From positions 1 to 58,353 of the forward strand of contig JAABUB010000010.1 in NCBI GenBank assembly GCA_011389575.1: a stretch of DNA of 58,353 nt. The letters are read 5' to 3'. The translations under genes and the position numbers were made by a program. Positions 53,790-58,353 of the stretch are shown piece after piece. The DNA comes from Desulfotignum sp. GTDB lineage: Bacteria; Desulfobacterota; Desulfobacteria; Desulfobacterales; Desulfobacteraceae. The notes under the pieces were generated by a model. The model saw only the letters and a program-made list of their open reading frames with translations. It was not told the origin of the DNA and did no database searches. The number at the start of each line of letters is the position of its first letter. Positions within the stretch are counted from its first letter, which is position 1.

Positions 53790-54578
53790 CTACAGGGCCA
53801 GCCATTTGTCATGGATACGGTCAAATTCGCCATTGGACTTCACGGTGGTGATGGCCTGGTTGATCTTTTCCGTCAATGTTTCTTCCCCGTGATCCAGGAC
53901 CACCACGATATCTACGGACCGCACCGGGTCATTGATGATTTTCAGGTCCGGGCTGTCCTTGACCTTGGTGGCGGCATAGGCAAATCCCACCACCACGGCA
54001 TCCACCCGCTTGTTTTTCAGGTCGATGAGCGCTTCGGAGTTGCGGTTGTAGCGCCGGATATCCTTGACTTTAATGCCCATGTCCGCCAGGCTGTCACCTG
54101 CCACCTCACTGGTGCTGTTGGCCTGGACCCCCACGATTCTGCCGGCCAGGTCTTCCTTGGCGGTGATGTCCGTGACATCGGACCGGGTGACGATGATTTC
54201 ACTGAGGCGGTAGTAAGGTTTGCTCATGTTCACGCTGTCGGATGCCTGGGTGGCTTCCTCCGGGGACATGCAGGAGATGATGATGTCATGGTCGCCTTTT
54301 TTCATGCCGGCCACCAGGCCTTCCCAGGCCGTATCCTTCATGACCACCTCAACTCCCAGGGCATTTCCCAGTGCCCGGGCAAAATCAGAGTCAAACCCTT
54401 CCACCTGTCCGCTGGTATTCCTGAATGAAAATGGCGGGTATTCCGGGCAGTTGCCCACGGTGATGCTGCCGCTTTGTTCGATTTTCGACCACTGGCTGTC
54501 CTCGGCTGCGGCAAGGTTCCAGGTGGCAGCAATGACGGCCAGGGCCAGGATCAATGAGATAAACAGGTTTTTCTTCAT
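53790..54578 (-). CDS. Polar amino acid ABC transporter substrate-binding protein
   Basis: A 262-residue periplasmic binding protein. Its Sec signal is MKKNLFISLILALAVIAATW plus NLAAAEDSQ. The mature part has GSITVGNCPEYPPFSFRNTS and GFDSDFARALGNALGVEVVM, the typical SBP_bac_3 layout. YYRLSEIIVTR and LAGRIVGVQANSTSEVAGDS line the ligand cleft. The ligand is not known; a sulfur amino acid or its methylated form is an inference from neighbours. It starts the importer unit, just after the URO-D-like gene. Confidence 0.9.
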   Translation of the reverse strand: MKKNLFISLILALAVIAATWNLAAAEDSQWSKIEQSGSITVGNCPEYPPFSFRNTSGQVEGFDSDFARALGNALGVEVVMKDTAWEGLVAGMKKGDHDIIISCMSPEEATQASDSVNMSKPYYRLSEIIVTRSDVTDITAKEDLAGRIVGVQANSTSEVAGDSLADMGIKVKDIRRYNRNSEALIDLKNKRVDAVVVGFAYAATKVKDSPDLKIINDPVRSVDIVVVLDHGEETLTEKINQAITTVKSNGEFDRIHDKWLAL

Positions 54579-54626
54579 AACGGTGTTCCTTTCATCGTTG
54601 GATTAATATTTTTTGGGTGCCGCCGG

Positions 54627-55724
54627 TCATCGGCAGGCGTTATAGACGCGATCAACAGCATGACGGGCCTGGTCAGGAGATGAAAAACGGGGTTCAAACA
54701 TCAGGTACAGGCCGTCCGGGCCCAGGGTCCGGGCCGCCAGCACGGCATCGTCAACCCGGTGACAGACAATCTCCAGCAGCATGCCTTTGTCTTTGATTGT
54801 TTCAAGTTCCGGCAGATAGTCCCGGATACCTTCCAGGTAGGGTTCAGGATTCCAGAAAATCCCGTCCAGGGATGGAATGGCCGCCAGGTCGTCAATGAAC
54901 CGGGCATGCCGCACCGAACACATGTTGAACAGGGTGTGATCCATATGGTCACACACCTGGGTCAGTTCCGGCACCACAAATTCACAAAACATTTCCCGGG
55001 ACAGCATGACGCTGAAATCACAGCGGACACTTTCAAATTTTCCTTCACAGAATACCTGGAACCAGGAGCCGGACTGGCCGTATCCGTTTTCAACCAGAAG
55101 ATTATAAAAATAATCATAAAAGGCCAGACTGGCATCGGTCATCTCCCTGACCCGCTGTCTGACCCGGTCTTTTTTCTGCACCAGATCCAGCAGAAAAGTC
55201 CGGCTTCCCCGGAGGCCGTAAAGGGATGACAGCGCATCCAGGGTCATTGGGGTGTTGACAAAGGCCCGGTCTCGAACCTGGGGGATGACGGTTTCATAAC
55301 ACTGCTTCAGGGCTACCGCCAAGGGATGGTCCGGGGTGAAGTCCGGAATCGGCTGTGCCAGGTCAAAATCACCGCATTTGAAATCGATGAAATCCCCTGT
55401 GCTGCAGTAGTCATAATCCCCACCGGCCAGGACGGCCGTATTGGTGATATCCAAACCCACCAAGAGGCTGGCCAAGGGCATGGCATCACCGAAAAAGCAG
55501 GTGCCTTCCAGAAAATTGTCGATCCGGTTCAGGTGCCAGTCAGGCATCAGGTCCCACTCTTTCCTGGGAAGGGAGTTTTTCCACGGTACCTTTGTGAATC
55601 CGGGGTTGTCTGAAACAGCAAACACCAGCGGGACCCCGTTAGAGCTGTTCTCCCAGAACATCCGGTGCCGGCTCCGGCTTTCAGTGTCACAGATTTTGTC
55701 ACTACAGAGCATTTGTTTTGGCAT
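54627..55724 (-). CDS. Uroporphyrinogen decarboxylase-like (methyltransferase-type) protein
   Basis: A 365-residue URO-D superfamily barrel. This superfamily includes corrinoid and coenzyme M methyltransferases. The segment RHARFIDDLAAIPSLDGIFW corresponds to the LxHLDxLLxIPxLDGIQW element of the group sometimes called trimethylamine corrinoid protein 2. The HxC zinc-binding His of MtaA/MtbA is replaced (FNMC), though Cys residues remain (MCS and EIVCH). It may thus demethylate or modify a substrate rather than act like MtaA. Start codons at 55715 and 55664 are alternatives. It is the first gene of the importer unit. Confidence 0.75.
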   Translation of the reverse strand: MPKQMLCSDKICDTESRSRHRMFWENSSNGVPLVFAVSDNPGFTKVPWKNSLPRKEWDLMPDWHLNRIDNFLEGTCFFGDAMPLASLLVGLDITNTAVLAGGDYDYCSTGDFIDFKCGDFDLAQPIPDFTPDHPLAVALKQCYETVIPQVRDRAFVNTPMTLDALSSLYGLRGSRTFLLDLVQKKDRVRQRVREMTDASLAFYDYFYNLLVENGYGQSGSWFQVFCEGKFESVRCDFSVMLSREMFCEFVVPELTQVCDHMDHTLFNMCSVRHARFIDDLAAIPSLDGIFWNPEPYLEGIRDYLPELETIKDKGMLLEIVCHRVDDAVLAARTLGPDGLYLMFEPRFSSPDQARHAVDRVYNACR

Positions 55725-55855
55725 CCCCTTTGAAAATGGAGATTTTATGGACCGGGAACCAAACAGTCAAATTGTTAATATGGATGGAAATGAACGGATC
55801 TATAGAAAAAAATAATAGACAGATCGGGACATCCTGCAGACCGGATGAACCGGAC

Positions 55856-56452
55856 TTATCGTGTTAACACCGGGGACAGTGTCTTGAACAGGCTGGAAAG
55901 AGACGAGTCGATCCCGGTTTCATCCACTGCGAAAAAATCCAGAGACAGGTTGTTTTCCACCAGCAGTGCCTGGAATATTTCCATGAAAATGCCGGGTTCG
56001 GCAGACCATTCCAGGCTCTGGATTTTTTCCCAGGTGTCTTCTTTGTCCAGAAAATCACCGGACCACCGGGTTGACCGGCAGGTTTTATGTACCCCGCAGC
56101 TGGGGCTGCCGTCTACTCCGATGACCCCTTTGAGAAGATAGCCGTTATCCCGGTACATGTGAATCTGACGGATGAACGGGGCCAGCAGGCGCCGGCATCG
56201 GTCTTTAAAAAACGGATATGCAAGCTGGTTTTTTACATGGCCCCACCGGCACAGCCCCAGGATTTCAGATTCCGGGCAGGGAAGCTGGACCATGGCGGTG
56301 TCATGGTCCATCAGAAAACAGACCAGTTCCCTGACCGCACCCGGGTGGGCGGCCAGGCCCATCACCTTGACATTGGCGTTCAACAGGCAATGGGACACAA
56401 AAATGATTTTTTTTCCCCTTTTCACGGGCCGGCTCCTGATACTGGTAATCAT
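55856..56452 (-). CDS. TudS-related putative desulfidase
   Basis: A 198-residue protein related to DUF523/TudS thiouracil desulfidases. Three conserved cysteines suited to bind a [4Fe-4S] cluster are visible: Cys22 (VSHCLLNANV), Cys59 (QLPCPESE) and Cys119 (DGSPSCGVHKTC). It lies 131 bases upstream of the URO-D-like gene on the same strand and may lead that transcript. With the cysteine desulfidase at the other end it points to sulfur removal from an organic substrate. Confidence 0.8.
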   Translation of the reverse strand: MITSIRSRPVKRGKKIIFVSHCLLNANVKVMGLAAHPGAVRELVCFLMDHDTAMVQLPCPESEILGLCRWGHVKNQLAYPFFKDRCRRLLAPFIRQIHMYRDNGYLLKGVIGVDGSPSCGVHKTCRSTRWSGDFLDKEDTWEKIQSLEWSAEPGIFMEIFQALLVENNLSLDFFAVDETGIDSSLSSLFKTLSPVLTR

Positions 56453-56582
56453 CCCCTATCTTGAACCCGGATTCAGGTCTCTGTCAAGGGAGATTTCTTT
56501 TTGGAGCAGTATTGACTGTGTTGGTGTTATTGTGCATATTGAATATTGAAGAATGAAAAAATCACTGTGATTGGAGGTATCC

Positions 56583-56663
56583 ATGAGCCAGCTCACCATC
56601 ACCCTTGATGAAGACCTCCACCAGGCCCTTAAAGAAACGACTGCCCGCCATGGACGCAGCTGA
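56583..56663 (+). pseudogene. Truncated VapB-type antitoxin
   Basis: The frame reads MSQLTITLDEDLHQALKETT then ARHGRS and stops. This is the N-terminal half of a ribbon-helix-helix type antitoxin (…LDEDLxxALKExAARxGRSxxxII…). It ends at the point where the toxin frame begins, so the C-terminal half and the toxin start are missing. Confidence 0.65.
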
Positions 56664-56930
56664 CCCTCCCGGTCTTTATCATTGGCACCAATGTGGTTGC
56701 AGCAGGGCTGATCACTTCCAGGAAAAAAGCCCCGCGGCACAGGTTCTGGACGGCATGATCAATGGACGGCTGGTTTTTCTTCTCTCGCCGGACCTTCAGG
56801 ATGCCCACCTGTGGACGCTTCTGGCATCAGCGCCGTCAGCGGTTCTGCTCACGGGGGATCAACTGCTCATTGAAAAACCCAGACCCCGAAGATCAGTCAT
56901 ATCTCCGGCAGCCTGGCTGGTTCATTTTGC
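56664..56930 (+). pseudogene. PIN-domain toxin remnant (frameshift and deletion)
   Basis: PVFIIGTNVVAAGLITSRKK is the PIN N-terminus, but the first acidic residue of the active site reads Gly instead of Asp (IIGTN for IIDTN). After the A-run near 56707 the next frame continues with SPAAQVLDGMINGRLVFLLS and PDLQDAHLWTLLASAPSAVL, then LLTGDQLLIE and RRSVISPAAW. About 60 central residues of a normal toxin are missing. It is not functional. Confidence 0.65.
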
Positions 56931-57370
56931 CGGGTGGCTGCATCATTGAACTGAAACAGGGTTTTGGAAAACTGAATTGAAAAAAATGCATGCTTGACCT
57001 GAATGTCATTTTCTATGGCTTGTTTTTTCGAAACAAAATGTTTTTTGTTCTGATCATCGATGACACGATGGCCCCAGTCCGCCCGGACCGCTGTCAATGC
57101 CGGAGGTGCAGGGGTCTGAAACACCACCCGGTGTTTGCGTTTCTCGCGAACCACGGGCAGCGGCGAGCCGTACCTGTCAAATGCCAGAACCCGTGTGATG
57201 GATCCGGTGTCATAGGCATGGAGGTCGTCGGGCATCCGGCCCCGCAGCACAGCATGGTTCTCCTGCCCGGCCATGGTCCATAGATCGTGCCCATGGCCGG
57301 GCAGGGTCCATGCCGTCACCAGGCCGAAAACCAGAAACAGTTTGAAAAGCCTCATTATTTTCTTCCTCAT
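56897..57370 (-). CDS. DUF4198-like periplasmic protein, apparently truncated
   Basis: A 157-residue protein with a signal peptide (LFKLFLVFGLVTAWTLPGHG) and the DUF4198 start HDLWTMAGQENHAVLR. DUF4198 proteins usually have about 230-260 residues and accompany TonB receptors for metal uptake. This one ends with SKTLFQFNDAATRQNEPARL shortly before the stop, and its last residues are antisense to the PIN remnant. It thus seems cut at the junction near 56930. It is 17 bases downstream of the TonB receptor gene. Confidence 0.65.
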   Translation of the reverse strand: MRKKIMRLFKLFLVFGLVTAWTLPGHGHDLWTMAGQENHAVLRGRMPDDLHAYDTGSITRVLAFDRYGSPLPVVREKRKHRVVFQTPAPPALTAVRADWGHRVIDDQNKKHFVSKKQAIENDIQVKHAFFSIQFSKTLFQFNDAATRQNEPARLPEI

Positions 57371-57387
57371 GGGACTGGGGGTTTCAT

Positions 57388-58353
57388 TCAGAAATGAAGG
57401 CGGATGCCGGCGGTGACGATCAGCCCCGGGGCAATGGTATCTTCACGTCCCTGGCTGCGGAACATGGCATATTCTTCATCAAAAATATTTTCTGCATTCA
57501 CAAATGCGGTGACATGGTCCACCAGTTTTCTTGATACAGAGGCATCCACGGTAAAATACCCATTTTCATTAAGGGTGTTTTCATTGTCAAAATAGATGTC
57601 GCCATAATAATTGGCTGTCACCGACAGGTTTATGATATCGGGATTGGTGTACCGGAACCCGAAATGGGCATTGTGACGGGGGTCATTGGACAGGTAATTG
57701 CCCTCCAGGGCCGCGTTGTTGTCATCTTCTTTGATTTCAGACACATTGTATGCATAATTGGCAAACAGGGTCAGGGTTTGGGTGGGATACCATTCCAGTT
57801 CCGCTTCAACCCCATGGATATCCACCTCGCTGATATTGTCCAGAATACGTTCAACCCGGGTTTTGGTCCCCCCGTCAAACGGGACTTTGCCGGTAACGCG
57901 GTCCCCGATGTAATCTTTGGCAAAGGACTGGTAAAAGGTCAACCGGCCCCACAGGGTGTCGGCGAGGAAGCGCTCGACACCGATGTCATAGGACCAGATC
58001 TCTTCCGGATCAAGTTCGGGATTGGCTTCCCGGTAATAGGTGCCCCCGCCCCGGACATGAACCTTGTACATCTCGAACAGGCTGGGTGCCCGGAACCCCT
58101 TGCCGCCGGAGGCCCGCACCGTGGTTTTGTCATCCAGATGCCAGGTGATGCCGGCCTTGGGAGAAAAGCTGCCCTCTGAACTGGAATCAAAGGTGTTGTC
58201 GTAAGCCGGCTTGCCTGCACTGCCGGTAGTGTCCCAGTTGGCACCGTCCGATGTCTCGACCCAGTCATACCGGGCACCGATATTGACGATCACCCGTTCT
58301 TCCATAAACCGCAGATCCAGGTTGGCAAATGGGGAGACAAACTGCTGGCTGCC
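57388..58353 (-). CDS. TonB-dependent outer-membrane receptor, C-terminal part
   Basis: The frame is open through the window edge (about 321 residues visible). It shows the beta-barrel pattern of TonB-dependent receptors: FSPKAGITWHLDDKTTVRAS then GGKGFRAPSLFEMYKVH, alternating aromatic strands (LTLFANYAYNVSEI, ARHNAHFGFRY in variant form) and an end of GLIVTAGIRLHF with the terminal Phe needed for barrel assembly. The N-terminal plug is outside the window. The ligand is unknown; the DUF4198 neighbour hints at a metal or metal complex. Confidence 0.88.
   Translation of the reverse strand, partial: GSQQFVSPFANLDLRFMEERVIVNIGARYDWVETSDGANWDTTGSAGKPAYDNTFDSSSEGSFSPKAGITWHLDDKTTVRASGGKGFRAPSLFEMYKVHVRGGGTYYREANPELDPEEIWSYDIGVERFLADTLWGRLTFYQSFAKDYIGDRVTGKVPFDGGTKTRVERILDNISEVDIHGVEAELEWYPTQTLTLFANYAYNVSEIKEDDNNAALEGNYLSNDPRHNAHFGFRYTNPDIINLSVTANYYGDIYFDNENTLNENGYFTVDASVSRKLVDHVTAFVNAENIFDEEYAMFRSQGREDTIAPGLIVTAGIRLHF

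Noticed and set aside
53376-54428. 350-codon open frame on the plus strand
   Set aside because: Antisense to the ABC permease and binding-protein genes, which have clear motifs. Composition is that of a shadow frame.

Overview
The window is about 58 kb of chromosomal DNA that looks like a sulfate-reducing member of the Desulfobacterales (Desulfobacter/Desulfotignum-like). This is inferred from protein style only: a corrinoid MttB-family methyltransferase, remnants of PAS histidine kinases of a type common in that group, a sigma-54 regulator, cysteine-rich small proteins, and several anaerobic-type enzymes (radical SAM aminomutase-like, cysteine desulfidase-like, TudS-like). No rRNA, tRNA, CRISPR array or intact transposase was seen.

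Layout. 1-3.0 kb (+): end of trkH, trkA, ispF, cysS. 3.1-8.7 kb (-): glnS, an MttB-family methyltransferase and a GAF-domain protein in one tight unit. 8.9-9.7 kb: mtgA. 9.7-13.2 kb: accessory 'graveyard' with a translationally coupled small ORF/HTH pair behind a strong promoter, broken histidine kinase, DUF5615 and aldo/keto reductase genes, and what look like BREX-type ATPase remnants. 13.3-20.8 kb (+): tetR, a complete tripartite RND efflux system and azlCD. 21-26 kb: pxpABC (5-oxoprolinase) with a GntR regulator, diverging from a minimal biotin carrier/biotin carboxylase pair across a large palindrome. 26-28.6 kb (-): PQ-loop protein and acyl-CoA dehydrogenase. 28.7-36.5 kb (-): polyamine-type ABC importer (potB-potC-potD-potA order), a small unknown protein, a KamA-like radical SAM protein that carries a second, degenerate KamA-like barrel, and an M23-like protein, ending in an intrinsic terminator. 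A sigma-54 promoter and three similar dyads lie upstream, next to a sigma-54 activator gene.

36.8-47.3 kb (-): sigma-54 activator, amidohydrolase, proline racemase-family enzyme, a receiver/PEP-synthase-like hybrid protein, a THUMP RNA methyltransferase, DUF4438 and an MFS transporter. 47.4-49.4 kb (+): a small MITE-like element in the leader of an AcuI-type reductase, then two small cysteine-rich proteins. 49.4-50.8 kb: cobalamin riboswitch and cobT. 50.9-56.5 kb (-): cysteine desulfidase family protein, polar amino acid ABC transporter, URO-D-like protein and TudS-related desulfidase, a possible organosulfur-compound module. 56.6-58.35 kb: broken vapBC, a DUF4198 gene that seems cut by it, and the 3' part of a TonB-dependent receptor running off the end.

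The most interesting points are the sigma-54-linked importer/double-KamA operon, the desulfidase/ABC/URO-D cluster, the receiver-PEP-synthase hybrid, the MITE-like element at 47.4 kb, the leaderless small-ORF/HTH pair, and the decayed defence-island material at 10-12.6 kb.
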